64,000 bases of DNA, from the NCBI RefSeq assembly GCF_937941905.1, contig NZ_CALDGS010000068.1, positions 89,329-153,328 of the forward strand, written 5' to 3'. The translations under genes were made by a program, and so were the position numbers. A model generated the notes under the pieces. That model was not told where the DNA came from. It saw only the letters and a program-made list of their open reading frames with translations, and did not search any database. Positions 55,226-63,784 of the stretch are shown here, one piece after another. The stretch comes from an uncultured Mycolicibacterium sp. (GTDB taxonomy: Bacteria; Actinomycetota; Actinomycetes; Mycobacteriales; Mycobacteriaceae). The number at the start of each line of letters is the position of its first letter. Position 1 is the first letter of the stretch.

Positions 55226-56730
55226 CAGCGCACCTCGTAGAAGAAGGAGGCCAGCCGCGGGCCGTTGCCGTCGTCGTAACGCACGGTGACCTTCCACCGG
55301 CCCGCCGCGGGCACGATCAAACCCTCGCTGCGCCAACGGGTGCGGCCGCCTTCGGGGTCGGACGGGGCCATCCGCACCGGAAGCCGCACGACGTTGGCCT
55401 GGGCCGAGGACAGCTCGACCCCGACCCGAACCGGCCCGGACCGGTCGTGCTCGACGGTGAGGATCTGGTCGCCGCGCCGGATGGTGTCGATGTGCACGGC
55501 CAGTACGGCGCCGTCCCCGAAATCCACGGCGGTGGCGAGATCGGTGGTGTAGCTGTCGCGGGCCGGGGTCAGTGACGACAGCCCCGCGGTCGCCCCGATC
55601 ACGGCCACCGCAAGGACGGCCTCGGCCCGGACCGCCCGGCCGACCCGGCGCACCGCGAGCAATCCGGCCGTGGCGACGGCCGCCACCAGCGCGGCCTTGA
55701 CCAGCAGGGTCCGGCCGTAGCCGGTGCTCACCAGCGCGGCGACCGGGTCGACCTGCCGCACCGCCAGGCCGAGCCCACAGACCAGCAGCAGCCCGGCGTG
55801 GCCGGCGGCGACGCGGTGCCAGCGGGGCGGGACAGCGGGGGAGACCAGCAGCAGGATCGCGATGCCGCCCAGCCAGACCGCGACGGCGTAGACGTGGGCG
55901 GCGGTGAGCAGCAGCGGCAGCGCGGCGGTGCCGCCGTGCCCGCCGAGGCTCACCGCGGCCGGCACGGCGACCGCGGCGCACCAGGCGGGCGGCCCGGCCG
56001 GACGCCACAGTGCTGCAGCGGCCGACAGCACGGCTGCCGCGGCGGCGAGACCGAACGGGGTGGCCACGGTGGCCGCGACCGCCGGCCAGGTCACCGCGGC
56101 CGGCCCACCGGCGTGTTCCAGCACCAGCACGCCCAGCCGGCCGAGCAGCCCGGCGACGGCCAGCGCCAGCCCGACCCGGAACACGGCGCCGAACCGGCGG
56201 GTGCCGGGCAGCCCGGGCCAGGCCCACCGGGCCGCGAACAGCAGCCCGGCCGACAGCACCGTGCCCAGGTACTCGAACGCCTTGACGACCAACAGGATCG
56301 GCAGGCCCACCACGCCGCGGTCGGTCGGGGCGGCCCAGTCCGGGGTGGCGGTGACCTCGCCGACGGTGAACCGGACCGCCAGCGACACCACGTGGGTGTC
56401 GGCCGACACCACCCGGGCGGTCGCCAGGTAGGCGCCGTCGGGCAGCGCGGCGTCCACCGGCACCACGATCCGGTCCCGACGGTCCTCGAGCCGGGCCGGC
56501 CCGAGCGGGTAGCGGGTGCCGTCGGCGTCGATGAGCTGCGCCGACCCGTCGACGAGCGTCACCGGCTCACTGACCACGAAGGTCAGCGTCGGCGGCGACT
56601 GCTCCAGCGCCGCACCGTCGGCCGGGTCGGTGGTGACCACGTTGGCGTGGGCGGCGGCCGGTGCCGCGCCGGTCAGCGCCAGCAGGGCAGCCCCCAGCAG
56701 GGCCGTCACCAGTGCCGCGAGTCGGTGCAT
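55225..56730 (-). CDS. CopC-CopD fusion copper protein (YcnJ-like)
   Basis: 501 residues. A signal peptide ends at AAAHANVV, leaving His as first residue of the CopC domain, the known Cu(II) ligand. Residues 30-125 are the CopC beta-sandwich, with DTHVVSLAVRF carrying the other His. About eight transmembrane helices of the CopD type follow (residues 145-400), then an external C-terminal domain (GDGAVLAVHIDTIRRGDQ through FFYEVR). Such fusions import copper or scavenge it in the periplasm. It follows the YcnI gene by 13 bases, a common pair, but here both sit inside an ABC-transporter operon. Confidence 0.85.
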   Translation of the reverse strand: MHRLAALVTALLGAALLALTGAAPAAAHANVVTTDPADGAALEQSPPTLTFVVSEPVTLVDGSAQLIDADGTRYPLGPARLEDRRDRIVVPVDAALPDGAYLATARVVSADTHVVSLAVRFTVGEVTATPDWAAPTDRGVVGLPILLVVKAFEYLGTVLSAGLLFAARWAWPGLPGTRRFGAVFRVGLALAVAGLLGRLGVLVLEHAGGPAAVTWPAVAATVATPFGLAAAAAVLSAAAALWRPAGPPAWCAAVAVPAAVSLGGHGGTAALPLLLTAAHVYAVAVWLGGIAILLLVSPAVPPRWHRVAAGHAGLLLVCGLGLAVRQVDPVAALVSTGYGRTLLVKAALVAAVATAGLLAVRRVGRAVRAEAVLAVAVIGATAGLSSLTPARDSYTTDLATAVDFGDGAVLAVHIDTIRRGDQILTVEHDRSGPVRVGVELSSAQANVVRLPVRMAPSDPEGGRTRWRSEGLIVPAAGRWKVTVRYDDGNGPRLASFFYEVR

Positions 56731-56743
56731 CGTCGCCGGCGGC

Positions 56744-57439
56744 TCACGGGTCGTGGCGCAGCCGGCGCAGCGTCGTGGCCAGCACGCCCGCGGTGGCGAG
56801 CGCGGTCACCAGCGCGGCCAGCGTCGCGGCCCGCCAGAGGTCCTCGGCGCCGGTCGGTGCGGCCGCCGCGGCGACCGGCGTGTCGTCCGGAAGGGCGTGC
56901 CCGTCGCCGCGCAGCGCGGGGTCGGCGGCGCCGAGGGCGAGCACCGGGGCCGGGTACTCCGGCTCGCTGTCGGTGTCGACGGCGACCTCGTTCCAGGCCA
57001 CCACGGTGCCGTCGCTGTAAATCTGCTCGACCGGCAGCGCGACCGCGTCGGTCTGCGGCCATGGCCCGGCGGAGAAGGTGAACTCGCCGAACTCGGCCGG
57101 GCCGATCCCGGGGCCGGTGGCCCGCCAGGTGATGCGGCGGACGCGCTGGCCCGTTCCCACCGGTTCGGTCTCGACGGCCGCCGTCCAGCCCGGCACCGGC
57201 AGGGTGCGGGCGCTGAGCAGGTCGACGCCGGACGGGATGGTGACGGTCAGCCCCACCGTCGAGGCGGTCGCCGACTCGGTCGGGGCGATCAGCCGGACGA
57301 TGCCGTAGCCGCCGCGGGGCGGCGGGGCGTGCTCGTCGACGCGGACGTGTGCCGCGGCTGGCACCGCGGCGAGCGCCGTTCCGACGGCGGTGACCGCCGC
57401 CACCGCGATCGCGGCACGAAACGTGCGGTGTGTGCGCAT
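56744..57439 (-). CDS. YcnI-family copper-binding membrane protein (DUF1775)
   Basis: 231 residues. Signal peptide with cleavage at AAAHVRVDEHAPP, giving an N-terminal His that binds Cu(II) in YcnI together with a conserved Trp (a Trp candidate lies in TFSAGPWPQTD). The extracellular beta-sandwich is followed by one C-terminal transmembrane helix (AATLAALVTALATAGVLAT) and a basic end. YcnI acts with CopC/CopD-type proteins in copper handling. It lies 10 bases from the ABC permease gene and should be in the same transcript. Confidence 0.85.
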   Translation of the reverse strand: MRTHRTFRAAIAVAAVTAVGTALAAVPAAAHVRVDEHAPPPRGGYGIVRLIAPTESATASTVGLTVTIPSGVDLLSARTLPVPGWTAAVETEPVGTGQRVRRITWRATGPGIGPAEFGEFTFSAGPWPQTDAVALPVEQIYSDGTVVAWNEVAVDTDSEPEYPAPVLALGAADPALRGDGHALPDDTPVAAAAAPTGAEDLWRAATLAALVTALATAGVLATTLRRLRHDP

Positions 57440-57449
57440 GATTCGTCTC

Positions 57450-58259
57450 CTACCTGCTGGTCAGGCCCTGCTGCCAGGCGGTGATACGCCGTTCGGCCGC
57501 GGCCAGGACCAGGTTGAGCAGCAGTCCCACGATCCCGAGCACGACGATGCCGGCGTACATGTCCGGGATCTGGTAGCCCTCCTGGCTGGACCGGATGAAG
57601 ATGCCGATTCCCTCGGTGGCACCGAGGTATTCGGCGGCGACCAGCGCGGTGAACGAGTAGGACGCGGCCAGTCGCACGCCGGGGAAGATGTTGGGCACCG
57701 AGGCCGGCAGCACCACCTGGCCGAAGATGTAGGCCCGGCCGCCGCCCAGGGTGCGGGCGGCGTTGACGAGGATCTTCTCCACACCCTTGACGGCGTTGAC
57801 CGTGCTGACGAAGACCGGCCAGAACGCGGCCCAGGTGACGATGGCCACCTTGGACTGCTCCCCGATGCCGAAGAACAGCAGGAAGACCGGGAACAGCGCC
57901 AGGATCGACAGGCTGCGGAAGAACAGCAGCAGCGGCTCGAACGCCTGCTCCACCGGCCGGATCGAGCCGACCAGGATCCCGGCGGCGATGCCGAGCGCGG
58001 TGCCCAGCGCAAACCCGGACAGACCGCGCCGCAGGCTGGGCCAGACCTGATCGCGCAACTCGCCGTGCGGCCCGAACCCGTCGATCAGGGTGGCGAACAC
58101 GGTCTGCGGCGGGGTGAGGAACTTCGGGTCGATCAGGCCGGTGGCGGTGGCCGCCCACCAGGCGGCCAGGAACCCCAGGATGCCGAGCGCCCCGTAGAGG
58201 TACTTGTGGTGTCGGGCCGGTGCGGTGGCGGTGGTGGGCCCGGGAACTTCGGTGGTCAC
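57450..58259 (-). CDS. Sulfonate/taurine-type ABC transporter permease (SsuC-like)
   Basis: 269 residues from GTG 58259, overlapping the ATPase stop by 4 bases. Six transmembrane helices are predicted, with the permease EAA loop in the form NAARTLGGGRAYIFGQVVLPASVPNIFPG. The LYGALGILGFLAAWWAATATG start and FVSTVNAVKGVEKILV region are typical of SsuC/TauC. It forms the channel with the adjacent ATPase and binding protein to import an organosulfur anion or related small molecule. Confidence 0.88.
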   Translation of the reverse strand: MTTEVPGPTTATAPARHHKYLYGALGILGFLAAWWAATATGLIDPKFLTPPQTVFATLIDGFGPHGELRDQVWPSLRRGLSGFALGTALGIAAGILVGSIRPVEQAFEPLLLFFRSLSILALFPVFLLFFGIGEQSKVAIVTWAAFWPVFVSTVNAVKGVEKILVNAARTLGGGRAYIFGQVVLPASVPNIFPGVRLAASYSFTALVAAEYLGATEGIGIFIRSSQEGYQIPDMYAGIVVLGIVGLLLNLVLAAAERRITAWQQGLTSR

Positions 58260-59095
58260 CGGCGTTGCACCTCCTCCTTGAGGATGCGGGTGACCAGGCC
58301 GCGGATCCGGCCGAACTCGGCGCCGGCCCGGGTGTCGTCGTCACGGGGGCGGGGCAGGTCGACGTCGATGATCTCCTTGACGGTGCCCGGGCGGCGGGTC
58401 ATCACCGCGATCCGGTCGGCCAGGAAGATCGCCTCGTCGATGGAGTGGGTGACGAACAGGATGGTCTTCCTGCGGGTGCCGGCCTCCCAGATCCGCAGCA
58501 GCTCGTGCTGCAGGATCTCGCGGGTCTGGGCGTCGAGCGCTGCGAACGGCTCGTCGAGCACCAGCACCTCGGGGTCGTAGGCCAGCGAGCGGGCGATCGC
58601 CACCCGCTGGCGCATGCCGCCGGAGAGTCGGTGCGGCAGCAGGTTGGCGAACTGTTCGAGGCCGACGGTGGTCAGGATCCGCTCGGCGATGCGGCGCCGC
58701 TCGGCGGCGGCCACACCGCGCACCTTCAGCCCCACCTCGACGTTCTTCTGCACCGTGAGCCAAGGGAACAGCGCGTAGCTCTGGAACACCACCCCGACGT
58801 TGCGGTTCACCCCGGTCACCGGGGCGCCGTCGAGGGTCAGCGCACCGCCGTCGTAGTGCTCCAGGCCGGCCAGGATGTTCAGGAAGGTGGACTTGCCGCA
58901 GCCGCTCGGGCCGAGCAGGGCCAGGAACTCGCCCTCGCGGATGTCCAGGTCGAAGTCGCGCAGTACCTCCACCGGGGGCGCCTTCCGGGCGCCCCGGCCG
59001 GTCTGCGGGAACGCCTTGCGCAGGCCGGTGGCCCTGATCTTGACCGCGGGGAGGGTCGGTGCAGGGGTGGGCAGTGGGATCGCGGGCTGGGTCAT
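58256..59095 (-). CDS. Sulfonate/taurine-type ABC transporter ATPase (SsuB-like)
   Basis: 279 residues. Walker A is LLGPSGCGKSTFLN, the Q-loop is VFQSYALFPWLTV, the signature is RLSGGMRQRVAIARSL, Walker B is VLVLDEPFAALD and the switch His is VTHSIDEA. An N-terminal extension of about 20 Pro/Ala residues precedes the domain. TauB/SsuB-like family. It lies 10 bases after the binding-protein gene and overlaps the permease gene. Confidence 0.9.
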   Translation of the reverse strand: MTQPAIPLPTPAPTLPAVKIRATGLRKAFPQTGRGARKAPPVEVLRDFDLDIREGEFLALLGPSGCGKSTFLNILAGLEHYDGGALTLDGAPVTGVNRNVGVVFQSYALFPWLTVQKNVEVGLKVRGVAAAERRRIAERILTTVGLEQFANLLPHRLSGGMRQRVAIARSLAYDPEVLVLDEPFAALDAQTREILQHELLRIWEAGTRRKTILFVTHSIDEAIFLADRIAVMTRRPGTVKEIIDVDLPRPRDDDTRAGAEFGRIRGLVTRILKEEVQRR

Positions 59096-59105
59096 GTTGC
59101 CTCGC

Positions 59106-60203
59106 TCAGATCTCGGTGTCGGTCAGGATCTTGGTGTTCTCGGCCTGGGACTCGATGAGCGCGGCCGAGGGGGCGTACGGGTTGAACTCGTTGGTGGCGA
59201 CGTCCTCCGGCTTGAGCGCGGCCTCCTGCGGGGTGAGCACCCCGACCCGGTCCAGCAGCCCCCACCAGAAGCCGGTCTGCTCCTTGTCCAGGATCAGGTT
59301 GTTGGTGAAGTAGTACTTCGACACGTGCTCCTTGGGCAGCCCCGACAATCGCGCCACGATCTCGCGGTACTCCTCGGGGTGGGCGTTGGCCCAGTTCGCG
59401 GTCTTGCCCAGCACCCGCACGAATTCCCTGGTGTGTTCGGGGTATTTCCGGATGAACGCCCCGCTGGCGGCGATGGGGGCCAGGCCGCCGTCACTGCCGG
59501 AGTTGTCGTAGTCGGAGAAGGCCACCTTGAGCGCCGGGTTGTTGCGGACCACCCCGTTCAGCGGCGGATGCAGCACCGCGAGGTCGATCTCGCCCTGTTC
59601 CAGGGATTGGGGCAGCAGCGTCTCGGACTGGGTGAGGAACTTGACCTTGGTGATGTCGACGCCGTTCTTGACCAGGTAGTCCTTGAGGATGAACTCGGCG
59701 CAGCCCTTGAGCGAGCCGAGGCCGACGGTCCTGCCCTCCAGGGCCTTGAGATTGGTCTTGTCGATCGGGGAGTCGGCGCGCACGAAGTACTCCATGTGCG
59801 GCTGGTCCTCGGTGGTGTAGGTCCAGCCCGAGATGACCTTGAGGTCCACGCCGGCCGCGACGGCCGACAGCGCCCGGTTGAACATGAAGCCCGCGAAGGT
59901 GATGTCGCCGGTGCCGAGCAGGGCGGGCATCTGCGCGGAGTCCACCTCGCCGACGTACTCCGGCCGCACCCCGGTGCCCTCCCACAGGCCGAGTTCGTCG
60001 GCGATCCGGACCAGGGACGGATCGCTCTTCTTCTCGGCCCACCTGAACGCGACCGGGTTGTCCGGGTCCAGCGGCACCACGGCGTCGCCGGATCCGTTGC
60101 CGGTATCGGCCGAGCATGCGGTGAAGGCGCCGGCGGCCAGGGCGGCGGTGAGCATCGCGGCCGCGGCACGGCGCAGCCGGGTGGCAAGAGGCGTTGCTGT
60201 CAT
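59106..60203 (-). CDS. ABC transporter substrate-binding lipoprotein (SsuA/TauA-like)
   Basis: 365 residues from ATG 60203 (ATG 60245 is a possible longer start). Signal peptide with lipobox FTAC. The binding domain is of the NMT1/SsuA type: LVRIADELGLWEGTGVRPEYVG, LGTGDITFAGFMFNRALSAVAAG, LEGRTVGLGSLKGCAEFILKDYL in overlapping parts, and LEQGEIDLAVLHPP. The ligand may be a sulfonate, sulfonate ester or a pyrimidine; the flanking monooxygenases favour an organosulfur compound. 91 bases separate it from the FMO-like gene upstream. Confidence 0.85.
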   Translation of the reverse strand: MTATPLATRLRRAAAAMLTAALAAGAFTACSADTGNGSGDAVVPLDPDNPVAFRWAEKKSDPSLVRIADELGLWEGTGVRPEYVGEVDSAQMPALLGTGDITFAGFMFNRALSAVAAGVDLKVISGWTYTTEDQPHMEYFVRADSPIDKTNLKALEGRTVGLGSLKGCAEFILKDYLVKNGVDITKVKFLTQSETLLPQSLEQGEIDLAVLHPPLNGVVRNNPALKVAFSDYDNSGSDGGLAPIAASGAFIRKYPEHTREFVRVLGKTANWANAHPEEYREIVARLSGLPKEHVSKYYFTNNLILDKEQTGFWWGLLDRVGVLTPQEAALKPEDVATNEFNPYAPSAALIESQAENTKILTDTEI

Positions 60204-60294
60204 CGAAACCTGCTTCGGAATAGGTTTTTGCGGCGTTGGATTCATCGTTGATCGGGGTGGCTTTGCGGACAAGGGATTTCGTGCGGCGCGATTG

Positions 60295-61647
60295 TTATTG
60301 CCGCTCGGCCTCCCGCAGGTCGTCGAGCACCAGGTCGCGGGCGATGGCCTGCACCAGGCGCGGCACCCCGACCCGCAGGCTCGGCACGTCGCCGACCGGG
60401 CGACCGAAGCTCACCGCTGCGCCGAAGCTGAACACGTGGATGTCGCGCAGCCACGGTGCGGTGCCGGGCCGTTTCTCGGTGAACTCGTAGTCCGGCCCGA
60501 GATACGGTGCGGTGGCGAGCAGTTCGTTCTCCAGACCCGCCGGTGCGGGGTAGACGTCCTGCCACAGCGCGATATCGGCCGCGATCGAACCGAGTTCGGC
60601 GCGGGTGCGCGGATCCTGCTGGTAGCCGGTGGCGGCGATGACGAAGTCGAACCCGGCGACCCCGTCGGCGGCCTCCACCTTGACCCGTCCCGCCTCCTCG
60701 GTGGCGGCGGTCCAGGGCGCGAGCACATGCAGGCGGTGGTTGTCGTGGACCGTCACCCGGGTGAGCGAATCCGGCGGCACATTGGCCCCGGCTGCGGCCG
60801 CCTGCCGGCGCAGCTCCCAGCGCTTCGCATCGGGCATTAAATGAAAGACGTCCTGCACCAACGGGTTCGGGCGGGTATTGGGGTCGGCGACGACGATCCC
60901 GTCCCGCCGGGTGTACAGGTGCACCTCGGCGGCCCCGGCCTCCAGCGCAGTGGCGGCGGCGTCCAGGCCGGAAGCGCCGGTCCCGAGCACGGCGACCTGC
61001 CGGCCACGCAGGGCGGTGAAGTCGATCCGCTCGCAGGTGTGGGCCCACAGCGTGCGCGGCAGCGCCGTGAGCACGTCGGGGACGTAGGGGCCGCCGGTGC
61101 CGGAGGCGCCGCCGGCGAGCACCACCTTGCGGGCGGTCTCGGTCCAGCCGCGGGTGCCGTCGTGCAGGGTGAGCCGCAGCCCGCGGCCGGTCGGGGCGAG
61201 GTCGGTCACCCGGGTGCCGTAGCGCACCTCGACCCCGGTCACCCGGCGGTACCAGTCGAGGTAGTCGGCCCATGCCGCGGTGGGGATCCGGTCGAGTGCG
61301 TCGAAGGCGGCGGTGCCGTGGCGGCTTTCGAACCAGGCCCGGAACGACAGTGCCGGGTTGCCGAGTTCCGGGCCGGAGATGGTCTTGGCGGTGCGCAGGG
61401 TGCGCATCCGTGCCGTGGTGCGCCAGGGGGAGTGGGCGGCGGAAGGGCAGGCGTCGAGCACCGTCACCCGGGCCACCCCGGCCCGCAGCAGGGCGTGTGC
61501 GATGGTGGTGCCGCTCTGGCCGCCGCCGACGATCGCCACGTCGTGGTCGACGTCGCCGCGTTCGGCGATCCAGTTGTGGCCGTCGAGGCCGAGCAGTCGT
61601 AGCGACTCGCGGGCGGCGGCGTCGGCCGGCTGGTGTGGAACGGGCAC
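60295..61647 (-). CDS. FMO-like FAD/NAD(P)H-dependent oxidoreductase
   Basis: 450 residues from GTG 61647 with GGGGAA upstream. The FAD motif is VAIVGGGQSGTTIAHAL (residues about 37-53) and the NAD(P)H motif is VAVLGTGASGLDAAATAL near residue 220; FVIAATGYQQDP is the C-terminal ATG motif of flavin monooxygenases and lysine/ornithine N-hydroxylases. The FxGxxxHxxxW fingerprint of Baeyer-Villiger enzymes is not seen. It may oxidise S or N of the imported compound or supply the oxidant for the two flavin monooxygenases. An inverted repeat 76 bases upstream may regulate it. Confidence 0.8.
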   Translation of the reverse strand: MPVPHQPADAAARESLRLLGLDGHNWIAERGDVDHDVAIVGGGQSGTTIAHALLRAGVARVTVLDACPSAAHSPWRTTARMRTLRTAKTISGPELGNPALSFRAWFESRHGTAAFDALDRIPTAAWADYLDWYRRVTGVEVRYGTRVTDLAPTGRGLRLTLHDGTRGWTETARKVVLAGGASGTGGPYVPDVLTALPRTLWAHTCERIDFTALRGRQVAVLGTGASGLDAAATALEAGAAEVHLYTRRDGIVVADPNTRPNPLVQDVFHLMPDAKRWELRRQAAAAGANVPPDSLTRVTVHDNHRLHVLAPWTAATEEAGRVKVEAADGVAGFDFVIAATGYQQDPRTRAELGSIAADIALWQDVYPAPAGLENELLATAPYLGPDYEFTEKRPGTAPWLRDIHVFSFGAAVSFGRPVGDVPSLRVGVPRLVQAIARDLVLDDLREAERQ

Positions 61648-61722
61648 AGGTTCCCCAATCGTGGTCGCAGGGTGGGTGGTGTGCCCGAAAGCTAGCGACC
61701 GCGGTGGGGAAGAACAGCGAAC

Positions 61723-61749
61723 TTCCGCTACGAGATCCGTAAAGCGGAA
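61723..61749. promoter_or_regulatory. Inverted repeat upstream of the FMO/ABC/copper operon
   Basis: TTCCGCT (61723-61729) is inverted at AGCGGAA (61743-61749), with a 13-base spacer. With the next base the left arm reads TAGCGGAA on the minus strand, the octamer also present at 50496-50503 in the divergent monooxygenase promoter. It lies 76-102 bases before the FMO-like start. Confidence 0.5.
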
Positions 61750-62493
61750 CTAATGGGCGGCGAGGGCCGGTTCGTTCGCGGATTGCGGTGTCGGCGGCCA
61801 GATCCGCTCGGCCGGCCAGGGCAGCGCGAGCAGCATGACGGGTGCGACGAGCGCCTGCACCAGGCAGGCGAGCAGGCCGCCGACGACGCCGTGGACCTGG
61901 CCGGCGACGAGGCCCAGCAGCACAGCGTGCAGCAGCACCGAGGTGGCCACGATGACGCCGAGGACCGGCCGGCGCAGCAGCCGGCCGGGGCCGAAGAACG
62001 CCGCGGCCGCCCAGATCGACAGCGGCAGGAAGATCACCACGGCGGTGACCAGCCCCGGGTTGTAGCCGTGGCGGATGCCCTCGCCGATGTGCGACATCGC
62101 GTTGACGAACACGATGCCCACGCCGGTCATCCCGACCGCCGGGTGGCGCCGACTCCACAGCGCGGCGAGGGGGAGTGCCACCCAGAACAGCGGCACGTTC
62201 ACCGCGGCGAAGAACGCCGTCGGCACCGGGCATTCGGCGGGATCGTGGAAACCGAACAGCCCGCACAGCGCCGCCGGGAACGCGAACGACCGCCCCTCGG
62301 CGTCGACGCCGTACTCCTCGAAGTTGTGCACCAGGTAGGCCGCCACGAACGCCCAGGCCATCCAGACCGGGTCACGCCAGCGGGAGATCGCGGGCCGGGA
62401 CCGGCAGACATCGGTGCCGAACAGCAGCAGCCCGAGGACCACGGCGGCGCCGAGACCGACCGAGCTCCAGGTGTGCAGGAACCAGTCCCACAT
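61750..62493 (-). CDS. HXXEE-domain integral membrane protein
   Basis: 247 residues, seven predicted transmembrane helices. The family motif is in AYLVHNFEEYGVDAEGR (His-Asn-Phe-Glu-Glu), with a second His/Glu pair in NAMSHIGEGIRHGYNPG; together these could bind a metal in the membrane. HXXEE proteins have no established function. It is the first gene of the minus-strand run leading into the FMO, ABC and copper genes, although the inverted repeat after it suggests an internal promoter for the genes downstream. Confidence 0.8.
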   Translation of the reverse strand: MWDWFLHTWSSVGLGAAVVLGLLLFGTDVCRSRPAISRWRDPVWMAWAFVAAYLVHNFEEYGVDAEGRSFAFPAALCGLFGFHDPAECPVPTAFFAAVNVPLFWVALPLAALWSRRHPAVGMTGVGIVFVNAMSHIGEGIRHGYNPGLVTAVVIFLPLSIWAAAAFFGPGRLLRRPVLGVIVATSVLLHAVLLGLVAGQVHGVVGGLLACLVQALVAPVMLLALPWPAERIWPPTPQSANEPALAAH

Positions 62494-62575
62494 GTGCAGA
62501 TCTCCTCTGGGGCGAGGTGCCGTCAGCCGACGATCATGCCAGGCTGTCGTCCATCAGGGCGGACGAGCTGTCCCG

Positions 62576-62788
62576 CTAGGTCGTGACGCTGCTGAGGATC
62601 GCGATGACCACCTGGCTCACGGTGAGCAGGCCGGCGACCACCGCGGCGATGATGGCTCGGCGCCGCAGCCCGCGCCGTGCCGAGTCGATCAGCACGGCGA
62701 TGCTGGCCAGGATCAGCGCCGCGTAGACCGCGAGTCCGATCGTCAGCATTGCCGATCCGGCGCTACCGGCCAGGGTGACGCTCTGCAT
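62576..62788 (-). CDS. Small two-helix membrane protein (70 residues)
   Basis: Starts at ATG 62788. Two hydrophobic helices (MLTIGLAVYAALILASIAVL and AIIAAVVAGLLTVSQVVIAI) are joined by a basic loop (DSARRGLRRR), which puts both ends outside. There is no strong ribosome-binding sequence. Similar small membrane proteins are common beside transporters, but I do not recognise the family. It is divergent from the alpha/beta hydrolase gene. Confidence 0.55.
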   Translation of the reverse strand: MQSVTLAGSAGSAMLTIGLAVYAALILASIAVLIDSARRGLRRRAIIAAVVAGLLTVSQVVIAILSSVTT

Positions 62789-62872
62789 GGCGAGTAGCCT
62801 ACGGCGCGGCCGGGGACCGGGATCGAGTCGGCCCGGGCGGGTCGATCCCCGGTTCGGGCTAGGCTTGGGCCG

Positions 62873-63784
62873 ATGACCGAGCACACCTATGTCCGGCATG
62901 ACATCACGTTCCTCTCGGCGGGGACGCGCTGCGCGGCATGGCTTTACCGGCCCGACGGCGTGGGTAACCCGCCGATCGTGGTGATGGCCCACGGGTTTGC
63001 CGCATTCCGGGAACTGCGTCTCGATGCCTACGCCGACCGGTTCGCACGCGCGGGCTATGCGGTCCTGGTGTTCGACTACCGGAGCTGGGGCGACAGTGAC
63101 GGGGAGCCGCGCCGGGTTCTGGACATCAAGGCCCAGCATGCCGACTGGCGAGCCGCGGTGGCCTACGCACGCGGTCTCGACGGGGTGGATGCGACGCGGT
63201 TGGTTGTCTGGGGGTCGTCGTTCGCCGGCGGGCACGTCCTGCATCTGCTCGCCCATGACCACCGCATCGCCGCCGGGATCGCGCAGGTGCCGCACGTCAG
63301 CGGGCCCGCGTCGGCGTTCTCCCAGCCGGTGCCGCAGTTGATCCGCCTGTTCGTCGCCGGCGTTCGCGACCAGGTCGGCGCGTGGCTGGGGGCGCCACCG
63401 TACCGGACGGCCGCCGTCGGTCGGCCGGGGGAACTCGCCATGATGGCCTCGCCGGGCGCGATGGAACTCGTCGAGCGGATGGCGGGCGAGCACCGCGACA
63501 AGCTGTTGACCGACAACAACGTGGCGGCCCGGATCGCGCTGCGGGTGCCGTTCTACTCGCCGGGCCGCTACGCATCGCGGATCACGGCGCCGACGCTCGT
63601 GCAGGTGGCCCGGCACGACGACGTGACGCCGATGGCCAAGGCAGTCGAGGTTGCGCGCCGCATCCCGCGCGGCGAGGTTCTCGTGTACGACTGCAGCCAC
63701 TTCGAGCCCTACCTCGAGCCGCACTTCGACAAGATCGTGTCCGATCAGGTCGACTTCCTCGACCGGCACGTCGGACGGGGCTGA
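62873..63784 (+). CDS. Alpha/beta hydrolase (DUF1100/acetyl-xylan-esterase-like)
   Basis: 303 residues. The oxyanion region is VVMAHGFAAFRELRLDAYADRFARAGYAVLVFDYRSWGDSDGEPRR in parts, the nucleophile elbow is VVWGSSFAGGHVLHL (Ser of GSSFAG), Asp is in VARHDDVTPMAKA and His in VYDCSHFEPYLEP. This is the class of hydrolases with an extra helical lid often called dienelactone hydrolase- or serine aminopeptidase-like. No signal peptide. Substrate unknown. Confidence 0.8.
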   Translation: MTEHTYVRHDITFLSAGTRCAAWLYRPDGVGNPPIVVMAHGFAAFRELRLDAYADRFARAGYAVLVFDYRSWGDSDGEPRRVLDIKAQHADWRAAVAYARGLDGVDATRLVVWGSSFAGGHVLHLLAHDHRIAAGIAQVPHVSGPASAFSQPVPQLIRLFVAGVRDQVGAWLGAPPYRTAAVGRPGELAMMASPGAMELVERMAGEHRDKLLTDNNVAARIALRVPFYSPGRYASRITAPTLVQVARHDDVTPMAKAVEVARRIPRGEVLVYDCSHFEPYLEPHFDKIVSDQVDFLDRHVGRG

